Shown here piece by piece: positions 24,225 to 32,830 of a stretch of 64,000 bases of DNA. Positions within the stretch are counted from its first letter, which is position 1. The number at the start of each line of letters is the position of its first letter. Under the pieces are notes generated by a model. It had not been told where the DNA came from, searched no databases, and saw nothing but the letters and a program-made list of their open reading frames with translations. Both the position numbers and the translations under genes were made by a program. The DNA comes from Bacteroidia bacterium (GTDB taxonomy: Bacteria; Bacteroidota; Bacteroidia; B-17B0; Aurantibacillaceae). The DNA lies in assembly GCA_016787785.1 (NCBI GenBank), contig JAEUTO010000003.1, forward strand, positions 1 to 64,000, given 5' to 3'.

Positions 24225-26038
24225 TTTCTTTGTAATACTTTTTGTTCTGAACACCAAATTAAAATACTGAAAAAACTATTAAAAGCCTGATTGTATTCGC
24301 TTTTATTATATTTTATTAAATGTTCTTCGATATCTTTGGGTCTGCATATCTTTTCATCTAATTCGATAGCATTTCCTATCTCCTTAAAAAAAATCGCACT
24401 CCATGAACGACTGTCAAAATCGGGCGGGGCTTTTTTGTTGTTTTTCCGGCGCTTATAAAAATAATAAGGAATTAAAGCTTTCCTATGATCTAAATTATAA
24501 TTTGGCGGATAACCTCTATCCACATTAATCTCTCCAATTGCCGGATAAAATTTCTTGATTATTAGAGATTGTAATTTTCTGTTGCCTCTGCGTAATAAAA
24601 CTGAATTTTTGAACGCGTTCTTATAAACATTTAAATGAGTTGTCGAAAAAATATATTTCAAAAGATCAAGGTCGTAAAACGGACTTAAATTCTCGGTATA
24701 GTATCTTTCAAGGTGCATTTGGTTACCATAAAAATGCGGAAAACCAACGGTGATAAGATCCTTCATATAATACATCCACGCAAACTTCTCGTGTTTGTAC
24801 TTTTGGATCAGGCTTCTTCTCTTTTCTATATGCTCAGCTAACTCATTAACGATTTCGGGAGTTAAAAAAATTTCCGGGTTCATAAATTTTACACCAGGGT
24901 TTTCGGAAATAAATTTAGGAATATCCAGCGCCTTCTGATCATACATTACATTGTAATAATTTTCGTTTATGTAATCTGTTTTTTGATGAACCGGAGCAAA
25001 AACTTCACCACCGATCAGGCCTGTAATAATATATCGCGAACTTTGCGCGATTTTTTTTGCAGCATAAACATAATTGGCCCGTTCGAAAATAGAAATGCCA
25101 TCTGATAAATTAACAACCGCCCTTGCACTTTCTGTATAGTCGCCCTCAAACTCAGCATCTAAATTAATTGGTGTATAGTTGACATTTAATTTTTTTGACA
25201 CGTTTAACGGAACGGTAGTGTTTTCACCGCCGCTCTTGCCAAAGCTATAGGTTTTAAATTTAATTTTATTCTTAAGTAAAACGGCCACATTTGCCCGCCC
25301 ATCAAAACCACCTGTTAGCGATGCTGAAATATGTTCTGAAACACCAGCGCGCTGAAGTACCGAATGCTCAAACAAGTTTAAAAATTTTGCCTCGTCAAAT
25401 TTCTCTAAATTCCCCGTTACCGAGAAAAGTTCTGTAACTTCAAAATAAGAATTAACATTTAAAGCCGAATTGGTGTAATTTAAGATACCTCCTTGTTCAA
25501 GCATGTAAACATCTTTTATAAAAGTACAATTGCTTATCGGATAGTTAAAAATGATCTTCTCCAGAACTGTGCAATAGTTAATTTGAAAATCGACTTCTTT
25601 AAAGTCGTTTAAATTTGTTGAAATATAGAAATACTCTCTATTTTTTTTATAGTAAATGTATTTTAACCCCAGTTGATCTTTTAAAATAAAAAAAGTGGCA
25701 TTTGATTTAGAATAAACCAGAATTATGAAATTTCCTTTCAATTTATCGCTAAATCCTCGGCCCTCTTTTAAATAAAGATCTAAAATTTCGTCGGCATTTA
25801 TTGATCGTATCTGTTTTGAAACTGCGAGTTGATAGTATGTTTTTCCAGAAACAAAAATTACATATTGTTCGCTCTCAAAAAAATCATGCTTTTCCCCTTT
25901 ATACCTAATTCCATTTATTGTAATATTTTTGTCGGTATACGTTATATCTTCATGAAGGTCTGGGTTATAAAATTTCCTGGAAGTTGGCTTAACCAAAAAA
26001 TCTGAAGACTGATCATTTGAAAGATTTATTTCAAACAT
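24221..26038 (-). CDS. Degenerate asparagine-synthetase-like protein
   Basis: The 605-residue protein has the overall two-domain layout of class B asparagine synthetases, but both active sites are altered. The N-terminus is MFEINLS instead of MCGI, so no Cys nucleophile for glutamine hydrolysis exists, and the PP-loop is LTGGFDGRANVAV instead of SGGLDSS. The synthetase-like domain (about 225-590) is otherwise recognisable (IITGLIGGEVFAP, ENLSPFYDLDLL). Such AsnB-like proteins are common in glycan and peptide modification clusters, where they may use another amine donor or act as adenylating/amidating enzymes. It sits next to a complete AsnB fusion. Confidence 0.75.
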   Translation of the reverse strand: MFEINLSNDQSSDFLVKPTSRKFYNPDLHEDITYTDKNITINGIRYKGEKHDFFESEQYVIFVSGKTYYQLAVSKQIRSINADEILDLYLKEGRGFSDKLKGNFIILVYSKSNATFFILKDQLGLKYIYYKKNREYFYISTNLNDFKEVDFQINYCTVLEKIIFNYPISNCTFIKDVYMLEQGGILNYTNSALNVNSYFEVTELFSVTGNLEKFDEAKFLNLFEHSVLQRAGVSEHISASLTGGFDGRANVAVLLKNKIKFKTYSFGKSGGENTTVPLNVSKKLNVNYTPINLDAEFEGDYTESARAVVNLSDGISIFERANYVYAAKKIAQSSRYIITGLIGGEVFAPVHQKTDYINENYYNVMYDQKALDIPKFISENPGVKFMNPEIFLTPEIVNELAEHIEKRRSLIQKYKHEKFAWMYYMKDLITVGFPHFYGNQMHLERYYTENLSPFYDLDLLKYIFSTTHLNVYKNAFKNSVLLRRGNRKLQSLIIKKFYPAIGEINVDRGYPPNYNLDHRKALIPYYFYKRRKNNKKAPPDFDSRSWSAIFFKEIGNAIELDEKICRPKDIEEHLIKYNKSEYNQAFNSFFSILIWCSEQKVLQRK

Positions 26039-27042
26039 TACTTATTGCTGCTCGCTTTTTGAATAAAATCGGCTTGTATTTTTGAAACGAACAAGTTTAT
26101 GTTACCTGCAATGTGAGGCGTAATTATTACATTTTTTAATTTGTAAAATGGGCTGGACGAAGAAAGCGGTTCCTGCGCAAACACATCTAAAACTGCACCG
26201 CCGATCATTTCAGTGCTTAGGGCTTTTAGCAATTCCTTTTCATTAACGATCTCGCCGCGACTAATATTTATTAAGTATTTATTCTTTCCAAGTACTTTCA
26301 ACTCATTAATACCTACAAGGTTTTTTGTTTCCTCGGTAAGAGGTAATGCAATAATTAAAACATCAATTAATTTCAAAAAAGCGTTAAGGTCTTCTATGGT
26401 AAACCACTGATCGATATTGTTGAAGGAGTGATCAATAATTCTGTCGCACCCTATTACCTCGCAACTGTTTTGTTTAAAATAATCTGCAACAGCCCGGCCA
26501 ACATTACCTAAACCTAAAATTCCAATTTTTTCGGAAGAAATCGGTTTAAAATCATTGGTTAAAATCTCTTTCTGTTCCCAACGCTTTTCATATTGATGCG
26601 TAAAAGAAAACTGAAGATTTCTTCTTATTAAAACTGCCATTGAAAAACAGTACTCTGCGATAGCCATTTTAGAATATGCTGGGGGCTTTTCAATTTGATA
26701 ATTTGCGGGTATTTTTCGATCATTTAAAAATTCGAGGCCAATTAAAGGAAAATAAAGCAGTTTAGGTTTCGAATCGGTTGCTTGGTTTAGCTTACTATAA
26801 CCAAATAAAAAGCAAACATCCGCTTCGGCAAAATGCTTCGAGAAGTCCAATTTACCGGACGAAAAAACTACATCCCAATCTTTGACTTCATTTGAGTATT
26901 TGCCTGAAAACAGTTTCGTCCAACTTTCATTCGAAAAATATTGATTAACGGCAATCAATACTTTTTTACCTCCATTATTTTTCCAGCGGCTGGTTTTAAA
27001 GGACGCGAGTTTATTTAAACCTTTATGAATTTTACTTTTCAA
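26038..27042 (-). CDS. D-isomer-specific 2-hydroxyacid dehydrogenase
   Basis: The 334-residue protein carries the NAD-binding signature KIGILGLGNVGRAVADYF (about 173-190) and the family catalytic set: Arg in NISRGEIVNE, Glu in FAQEPL and His in ITPHIAGN. The enzymes interconvert 2-keto acids and D-2-hydroxy acids. In this cluster it may make a D-hydroxy acid used as a glycan substituent; the adjacent ATP-grasp gene (27045) could activate it. That coupling is inference. It shares one base with the AsnB-like gene (26038). Confidence 0.85.
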   Translation of the reverse strand: MKSKIHKGLNKLASFKTSRWKNNGGKKVLIAVNQYFSNESWTKLFSGKYSNEVKDWDVVFSSGKLDFSKHFAEADVCFLFGYSKLNQATDSKPKLLYFPLIGLEFLNDRKIPANYQIEKPPAYSKMAIAEYCFSMAVLIRRNLQFSFTHQYEKRWEQKEILTNDFKPISSEKIGILGLGNVGRAVADYFKQNSCEVIGCDRIIDHSFNNIDQWFTIEDLNAFLKLIDVLIIALPLTEETKNLVGINELKVLGKNKYLINISRGEIVNEKELLKALSTEMIGGAVLDVFAQEPLSSSSPFYKLKNVIITPHIAGNINLFVSKIQADFIQKASSNK

Positions 27043-27044
27043 TT

Positions 27045-28232
27045 TTATTTTATGATTCTTTTAATAATAAACCAAGGCGCCTTAATTAATTTCCAGCCAA
27101 ACCCAATTTCGTAAAATGCCGGTAGTGGATCGGCCCAGGTAAAATCCGAATAGGTTTTCTTACCGCGTAAGGATCTTCTCCACTCAAAAAATGTAAGTCC
27201 TTCTTTACGGTATTTTAGATACGATTCAAGATCCATATAACGATTGATCCATTTTACACCTGATTTAAAATTATTTGCCGGCGTTACTTTTTCGTTTAAT
27301 ACGTCGAGGTAATTCAAGTACGGAAAATTAACCCCACAAAAGGTGGAAAGATAGTTTTGTTGCCAGTACCTCGGATTTATCTCAATTAATTTTAGCTGTT
27401 TATCCCGTTCGTCTCTTTTAAATTCGGCAGATCCTATTCCTGTGAAATTTATATTTTTGAATAATTTACGTCCTAGTTCTAATAGCTCATCATCAATCAC
27501 GCTTTCAACAGAAGCGCCTACACCAAAATGAATTGGGTTTTGCCGGATCTTTTTAAGCGTAAATTCGCCAAGGGTTTTACCGTCTTTTGAGATATAAGCG
27601 CAGTATTTAAAATGATTGCTGTCATTACCAGTTATAACCTCCTGCACAACAATAGGAACATTTTTGTATAAAATTTGATTTGCTTTTTCTTCGAACTCGG
27701 TTTTACTATTTACTAGAAAACCTTTAATAGTGCCGCTTATTTTTTCGCGCCATGAATTTACTTCTAATCCTTTTATAAAAATAGGATAGCTTAACGTTTC
27801 ACTAAGATCCGCGGTAAGCATTTCTTTGCTTTTTATAACCAGCGTTTTTGGTAAGACTATACCTGCTTTATCTGCCAGGCAATATTGCTCGTATTTATCG
27901 GATATTTTTTGTAAGAGACTATGCTCGGGTAAATTAAATAAAAAATATTTGCTTAAAACATTCCTGTTTTTTGAAAAGCACATCAAAAAGTCATCCGAAG
28001 TAAAAAAAACAGGTTTCTTTTGCTGGTCGCCGGAAAAAACCGAATCAACCCAATTTAGAAATTCAGCTTCTTCGTTTAATGGATGTGGGCAAATTTTAGG
28101 ATCAACATATTTAGAATACCAGGCAATATCTTTTTTAAAATCTATTCCAATTACACTAATTTTATTTTGCCCAAGACTTCTTATTACTCCAAGTCCGGTT
28201 TCAAACAATCCAAATACAACGGCTTTTTGCAT
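27045..28232 (-). CDS. ATP-grasp domain protein (carboxylate-amine ligase-like)
   Basis: From ATG 28232 the protein has 395 residues. It has a pre-ATP-grasp domain (AVVFGLFETGLGVIRSLG), and an ATP-grasp core with IPIVVQEVITGNDSNHFKY and the metal-binding LIEINPRYWQQ. The fold resembles carbamoyl-phosphate-synthase-type ATP-grasp enzymes that join a carboxylate to an amine. The start overlaps the stop of the deacetylase gene in a TAATG junction. The extension to 28250 is possible but less likely. Substrates are unknown; an amide or aminoacyl decoration on the polysaccharide is possible. Confidence 0.75.
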   Translation of the reverse strand: MQKAVVFGLFETGLGVIRSLGQNKISVIGIDFKKDIAWYSKYVDPKICPHPLNEEAEFLNWVDSVFSGDQQKKPVFFTSDDFLMCFSKNRNVLSKYFLFNLPEHSLLQKISDKYEQYCLADKAGIVLPKTLVIKSKEMLTADLSETLSYPIFIKGLEVNSWREKISGTIKGFLVNSKTEFEEKANQILYKNVPIVVQEVITGNDSNHFKYCAYISKDGKTLGEFTLKKIRQNPIHFGVGASVESVIDDELLELGRKLFKNINFTGIGSAEFKRDERDKQLKLIEINPRYWQQNYLSTFCGVNFPYLNYLDVLNEKVTPANNFKSGVKWINRYMDLESYLKYRKEGLTFFEWRRSLRGKKTYSDFTWADPLPAFYEIGFGWKLIKAPWFIIKRIIK

Positions 28233-29212
28233 TAATTCTTTTCTAACCAATTTATGTATTCGCTATGCGTAGTTACCCATATTTTGTCGCGATTCTGATC
28301 AATGAATTTAAATAACTCCGGCCAAACCTGATCAATGATTTCCGAATCAAATGATGGATGAAACCAAAGCACACAAACCGTATTTGATCTTATAGCACGT
28401 TGTATTATGGTCTTGTATCTGTGAATATGATAATTAATGCTCCATTTTTTTTTGTAAACAAATTCATCTGCCTGCTCAAACTCCCACAAACCGTTTGCGT
28501 GTTTTTTTGGATAGGTTAATACATTACGATAATCTGTTCTGAAATTTGTAAAACCTTCTTTTGCCAGTGTATCTAAATTGCCAATTGTATGACCCGGATG
28601 AACAAAAGACTTTAACTCCAAATTAATTTCCTGTGCTAGTTTTTTACATTCTTCTAATTCTTTTTGCATTAATTCAGGAGAACAGATCCCATCCCTACAA
28701 TCGATATGTGAAAATGTGTGGCATCCGATCTCATGTTTAATTTTTGAATCGAGAATAAGTTTTATCAGATCAGGACAATACCAGTTTGGCGCTTCTGCAT
28801 AATTAGAACAGGGATCATTTTCGAACCAGTCTTTCCCTTCAAACTTCCAAAAATCATTCTCGAAATGTTTTAAACGGGGTAAATTGCCGTGAGGCAGTCC
28901 GTTTTCTTTTTTGCATTGCTCTAAAAAAAGATGCCCAACAGTAGCCCAGGTAATTGGAATATTATATTTCTCGCAAAGCTTCGTGATCTTAGGCAAATTC
29001 TCTCTCTCTAACTTTGCCTTACTTAAGGCCAACTGCAAAGGGTCAGCAACTGCTTTTGAATATCGCCATGCCCAGGCCAATTCAAAATCTGCCGAAATTA
29101 AGAGTACTGTTTTATAGTGTTTTGGGATAAATTTTTCCGGATCTGCTTTTTTTTCGATCACCGGATTTAGCCCAAGCTCAAATTTAATTTTTGATGCCAG
29201 ATTCCTGATCAT
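28232..29212 (-). CDS. Polysaccharide deacetylase family protein (second copy)
   Basis: The 326-residue NodB-fold protein shows VLLISADFELAWAWRY (a variant of motif 1), HEIGCHTFSHID (metal-binding His pair, motif 2) and WFHPSFDSE. Relatives deacetylate amino sugars. No signal peptide is visible, so it probably acts on the inner face of the membrane. It differs in length and motif 1 from the deacetylase at 17128. Confidence 0.75.
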   Translation of the reverse strand: MIRNLASKIKFELGLNPVIEKKADPEKFIPKHYKTVLLISADFELAWAWRYSKAVADPLQLALSKAKLERENLPKITKLCEKYNIPITWATVGHLFLEQCKKENGLPHGNLPRLKHFENDFWKFEGKDWFENDPCSNYAEAPNWYCPDLIKLILDSKIKHEIGCHTFSHIDCRDGICSPELMQKELEECKKLAQEINLELKSFVHPGHTIGNLDTLAKEGFTNFRTDYRNVLTYPKKHANGLWEFEQADEFVYKKKWSINYHIHRYKTIIQRAIRSNTVCVLWFHPSFDSEIIDQVWPELFKFIDQNRDKIWVTTHSEYINWLEKN

Positions 29213-30303
29213 TTTATTTCCGCGTAGATCTTTTCGATCTCTTTAAAATGGTTTTCGCGACTGAATTTTTTTTGACAGTGCTCTTTTGAGTGCAAACTCA
29301 TTGCCGCTCTTATGCCGGAATTATTGGTAAGCAGAAAAATCTTTTCAAAAAATTCTTCTTTAGACGTTACAATAAATCCGGATCTTTCATTAACCACAAT
29401 TTCATTATTTCCACCAACATTAAAAGCAACAATGGGCAAACTCATCATTCCTGCATCTATCATGGCAATGGATAAACACTCTTCCGAACTGGGATTAACA
29501 AACAAATTAAAATTTTTGTAATAAGCCTGAACGTCTGTTTGAAATCCATGAATTAAAAAAAAATCGGATAAAAATCGGTCTTTCACTAATTTTTTAATTT
29601 CCTGAAGTGTTTCGCCGTCGCCAACGATTTGGATGTTAAACGCAACGCTTTTTTTCTTTATTAAATACTCCGCCAGCTCTATTAAGTAATCTACTCTTTT
29701 TAAATTTATGACTCTACCCACATATCCAATTTGGACTTTAGTTTCCGTTCTTTGCTTTTCGTCACTACTTTCGATCTCGCTATGGTTATATAATATACCA
29801 AGCTTTTTTGGCGGAAAATTCAAATAATCAAAATGCTTTGCAAGGTCGTGATTAACAAAAAGTATTTTTTTTAATTTTCGAAACCGTGAAAAAAATCGAA
29901 ATGCGATCTTCGATTTAATAGGAATATCATTTTCCTGTGAGTGAAAATGCCAAATCACTGAAACATTACAGTGTCTTGACGCTAAGCAAGAAATGATCAT
30001 GGGTGCAAATAAAGAAGCGTGAAGGATCTCAATATTTTTTTCCTTTATTAAAACTCCTAATTTTTTTGCAGTCGATAAGTATCCTTTTTTTTCTAGAATA
30101 ATAAAATTTACCTTTTTGGATATTAACTCTTGTAATGGACCATTTTCAAAAGTAAAAAGAAAAACATTCCTGCTCTCTGACAAAAGATTTGCATCTAAAA
30201 CCGCTTGCTTTTCTGCACCACCAATTGATAAAGAGCTTATAAATACCGCAACGTTCAATTTGATCGATAAATATTTATGAGTTGATCGCTGATCTTTTCC
30301 CAA
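29209..30303 (-). CDS. Glycosyltransferase family 4
   Basis: The protein (364 residues from ATG 30303) has the GT-B pattern: N-terminal VAVFISSLSIGGAEKQAV, central QIGYVGRVINLKRVDYL, IVGDGETLQEIKKL, and the donor-site block NPSSEECLSIAMIDAGM. The first 15 residues before LNVAVFISS are atypical and overlap the upstream gene by 49 bases. A TTG at 30258 that overlaps the upstream TGA stop is a good alternative start and would begin exactly at the first beta strand. Which start is used is open. Confidence 0.85.
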   Translation of the reverse strand: MGKDQRSTHKYLSIKLNVAVFISSLSIGGAEKQAVLDANLLSESRNVFLFTFENGPLQELISKKVNFIILEKKGYLSTAKKLGVLIKEKNIEILHASLFAPMIISCLASRHCNVSVIWHFHSQENDIPIKSKIAFRFFSRFRKLKKILFVNHDLAKHFDYLNFPPKKLGILYNHSEIESSDEKQRTETKVQIGYVGRVINLKRVDYLIELAEYLIKKKSVAFNIQIVGDGETLQEIKKLVKDRFLSDFFLIHGFQTDVQAYYKNFNLFVNPSSEECLSIAMIDAGMMSLPIVAFNVGGNNEIVVNERSGFIVTSKEEFFEKIFLLTNNSGIRAAMSLHSKEHCQKKFSRENHFKEIEKIYAEIK

Positions 30304-31406
30304 TTAAACCCAAGTTCATTTAAGGTAACCGGTATCTGTTCCTTCATTCTTTCTTGCAAACCCTGTTCTTCTATAGTGCGCAACATTGCTTTGGCAAGCG
30401 CTTCTGCGTTTGCAGGAATTACCAATAAACCATTTTTTCCGTTTACAATAACATCTCTAAAACCACCTATATCTGACGCTATTACGGGCACGCCCAAGCT
30501 AAGGGCGGTTGTAGCTACACCGCTTTGTGTTGCGTCAACGTACGGACAAATTGCAAATTTAGATGCTACTACAAGTTCAACGAGTTTTTCAGTCTCAATA
30601 AATTCGTTGATAATTTTTACATTCTTTAATTTAGAAAATTCTTTGAGTGTTTCAGAACTTCCTGAACCCGCAATGCATAACTCCGTTAAGGGGTATTTTT
30701 GACTTACAATTTTAAAAGCGTTCAGTAAAAACTGTAGGCCTTTGTATTCAGAAATTCTTCCAAAAAAAATGAAAGAAAAAATTTTTCGGGTTTCTTTTTT
30801 ATTAATCGATCTTAAATAATCAAGAGTAGCAAAAGGTATAAATGAAATTTGTTTTTGTTTAGAATGTTGAAAGAACCAGTTAAGATCCGTCTTGTTCTGA
30901 ACGATCAAATGATCACAGTATTCTGTACGTTTTTTTTCCAGCAATTCCGATAATCCCAACCGTGAGCCTTCACCCGTATGCGGATTGTGGTCGTGCAGTG
31001 TTACAATTAATTTTTTTCGTCTCGATATCCAACGGTCCCAAATGAATAATCCCGCGCCGGAAACGTGGATAACATCTTTTGACTTCGCATATTTTGAAAT
31101 GAGCAAATTACTTTTAAAGGTATTTATACTAAACAATTTAAAAGTGGGATACATGAAGACCTTTATACAGTTAATTGCTTCTCCTAAATATTCTTTAATA
31201 AAAAATGGCACCTGGCTTTTTATTTCCTCGTTTGAAAGGAAGCCCACCGTATTTACAGAATTTGGAAAATGAAAAACACTTTCACCAGGCCTGGCAGATT
31301 GAAAAGCAAATACAAATTCGATGTCGACTTTTTTGTTGAATAAATGCTTTACCAGGGGTAAAGTTACATCAACGTGACCGAAAGAAAAGTAGACGATTTT
31401 TTTCAA
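30255..31406 (-). CDS. Glycosyltransferase family 4
   Basis: A 383-residue GT-B glycosyltransferase. Identifying segments are IVYFSFGHVDVTLPLVKHL at the N-terminus, FSFIFFGRISEYKGLQFLL, LCIAGSGSSETL and SGVATTALSLGVPVIASD near the donor site, where the usual first Glu of EX7E is not obvious. It overlaps the GT2 gene at 31403 by ATGA. The sugar donor cannot be read from sequence. Confidence 0.85.
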   Translation of the reverse strand: MKKIVYFSFGHVDVTLPLVKHLFNKKVDIEFVFAFQSARPGESVFHFPNSVNTVGFLSNEEIKSQVPFFIKEYLGEAINCIKVFMYPTFKLFSINTFKSNLLISKYAKSKDVIHVSGAGLFIWDRWISRRKKLIVTLHDHNPHTGEGSRLGLSELLEKKRTEYCDHLIVQNKTDLNWFFQHSKQKQISFIPFATLDYLRSINKKETRKIFSFIFFGRISEYKGLQFLLNAFKIVSQKYPLTELCIAGSGSSETLKEFSKLKNVKIINEFIETEKLVELVVASKFAICPYVDATQSGVATTALSLGVPVIASDIGGFRDVIVNGKNGLLVIPANAEALAKAMLRTIEEQGLQERMKEQIPVTLNELGFNWEKISDQLINIYRSN

Positions 31407-32335
31407 AAGAAATGACGAAAGGTGAGCTTTTTATTTTTTATACCCCACATAATGCCACTTAAAAAGCCACGCCACGTGGCAAAAGAAACAGAGGGTCTCA
31501 GTTGTTTTAAAGTAACAAGTGAGCTTCTAAAGACTCCTGTTTTAAAATGTTTCCAAAAATATTTCCTGAAAAATTCAGGTGACTTGTGTTTTAAAATTAC
31601 CAGCATTGGATTTCTTGCATCATAATAAGCTTTAAATGCAGAATTTTTACCAATTGTCATACTTTCCTTATGCCATATCTTGGCAAATGGCGTAAACATA
31701 ATTTTATATCCTAATTTTTTGGCTCTTGCCTGCCAGTCATACTCTTCTCCCTGAAAGGCAAAAGTTGTATCATAGCCACCGGTTTGTAAATACATTTTTC
31801 TGTTTACCAAAGTAAAAATATCATCAGCAAAGATCCTTTCTTCAATTTTATCAAATTGGCCCGAATCTACTGTGCGTCCCCCAATATGATCGCCATTCCA
31901 AAAAATCGGGTGCTCCTGCTTGCCAACCGTTTGAAGCGTATCTGGTTTATCGAAATAATAAACTTTACCAGTTGTAAAACCGATCATGGAATCTGTTTCT
32001 GCTACTTTAACCAGTTCAGAAATAACGTGTTTGTCTACTTTCACATCGTTATTCGTTACAAGTACATAATCTGCTTTTTCTTTATTAAATGCGTAATCCA
32101 GCCCAAAATTAAAACCTCCGGAGTATTTTAGATTTTTTTCGGTGCGAAGAACATAAACACCGCGCCAATTTTCATTAACGTAGTCAAGAGTTCCATCGGT
32201 AGATCCATTATCAATTACTACTACATTAAAATTAGCGTAATCGTTTTCAAGGTAAGAAGTAACGCTATCGTCCAATAGCTTTTTTCCATTATAAGAAAGA
32301 ATAAGAACGAGTACTTTTGGGGCTGGCTTATTCAT
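31403..32335 (-). CDS. Glycosyltransferase family 2
   Basis: The 310-residue GT-A enzyme shows KVLVLILSYNGKKLLDDSV, VIDNGSTDGTLDYV, YVLVTNNDVKVD (the metal-binding DxD position appears as NND) and a GEEYDWQARAKKLGYKI segment resembling rhamnosyltransferase-type ED-Y motifs. The C-terminal region is basic and amphipathic, suggesting membrane association. It starts 3 bases after the acetyltransferase gene. Confidence 0.88.
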   Translation of the reverse strand: MNKPAPKVLVLILSYNGKKLLDDSVTSYLENDYANFNVVVIDNGSTDGTLDYVNENWRGVYVLRTEKNLKYSGGFNFGLDYAFNKEKADYVLVTNNDVKVDKHVISELVKVAETDSMIGFTTGKVYYFDKPDTLQTVGKQEHPIFWNGDHIGGRTVDSGQFDKIEERIFADDIFTLVNRKMYLQTGGYDTTFAFQGEEYDWQARAKKLGYKIMFTPFAKIWHKESMTIGKNSAFKAYYDARNPMLVILKHKSPEFFRKYFWKHFKTGVFRSSLVTLKQLRPSVSFATWRGFLSGIMWGIKNKKLTFRHFF

Positions 32336-32338
32336 TTG

Positions 32339-32830
32339 TTACTTTGCTAATTTTTGTTTGCTACGCATATAAGCAATTAATTCTTCTTTGTTTTTAAAAC
32401 CTCTAAGTTTTTTTGCTGGATTACCGGCATAAATGGAGTAGTCATCTACATCTTTTGTAACAACAGCCCCTGCACCAATTACAGAATATTCTCCAATAGT
32501 AACGCCGCCTACAATAGTTGCATTTGTTCCTATAGATACGCCTCTTTTAACAAGGGTTTTAAGATATTCTACTTTTGTGCCAACAATTGGATAAAGATCG
32601 TTTGTAAACATGGCACCATGCCCTATAAATACATCATCTTCCAGTGTAACCGAATCGCATAAAAAAGAGTGGCTCTCAATTATGCAATTCTTTCCAATTG
32701 CTGTATTTCTTGTAATCTCTACAAATGGGCCAACAAAACTGTTATCCCCAATAATACAGCCAAAAATATTTACCTGATCTTTGTTATAGATCCGTACATT
32801 TTTTCCAAGTTGTACATCACTGTCTATCAT
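32339..32830 (-). CDS. Left-handed beta-helix N-acyltransferase (WbpD/QdtC-like)
   Basis: The 163-residue protein consists of hexapeptide repeats (IIGDNSFVGPFVEI, IGKNCIIESHSF, VFIGHGAMFTND, TIVGGVTIGEY, VIGAGAVVTKDV), which form a trimeric left-handed beta-helix acyltransferase. The pattern with GHGAMFTND and the YAGNPAKKLRGF ending matches sugar N-acetyltransferases of the WbpD/QdtC/FdtC group, which acylate amino groups installed by an aminotransferase such as the one encoded directly upstream (32827). Four-base overlap. Confidence 0.82.
   Translation of the reverse strand: MIDSDVQLGKNVRIYNKDQVNIFGCIIGDNSFVGPFVEITRNTAIGKNCIIESHSFLCDSVTLEDDVFIGHGAMFTNDLYPIVGTKVEYLKTLVKRGVSIGTNATIVGGVTIGEYSVIGAGAVVTKDVDDYSIYAGNPAKKLRGFKNKEELIAYMRSKQKLAK

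Noticed and set aside
16712-28232. A VanH-VanA-VanZ-like resistance set (hydroxyacid dehydrogenase, ATP-grasp, VanZ)
   Set aside because: The ATP-grasp protein is of the carbamoyl-phosphate-synthase-like type, not a D-Ala-D-Lac ligase, the genes are not adjacent as a set, and no VanX, VanR or VanS is present.
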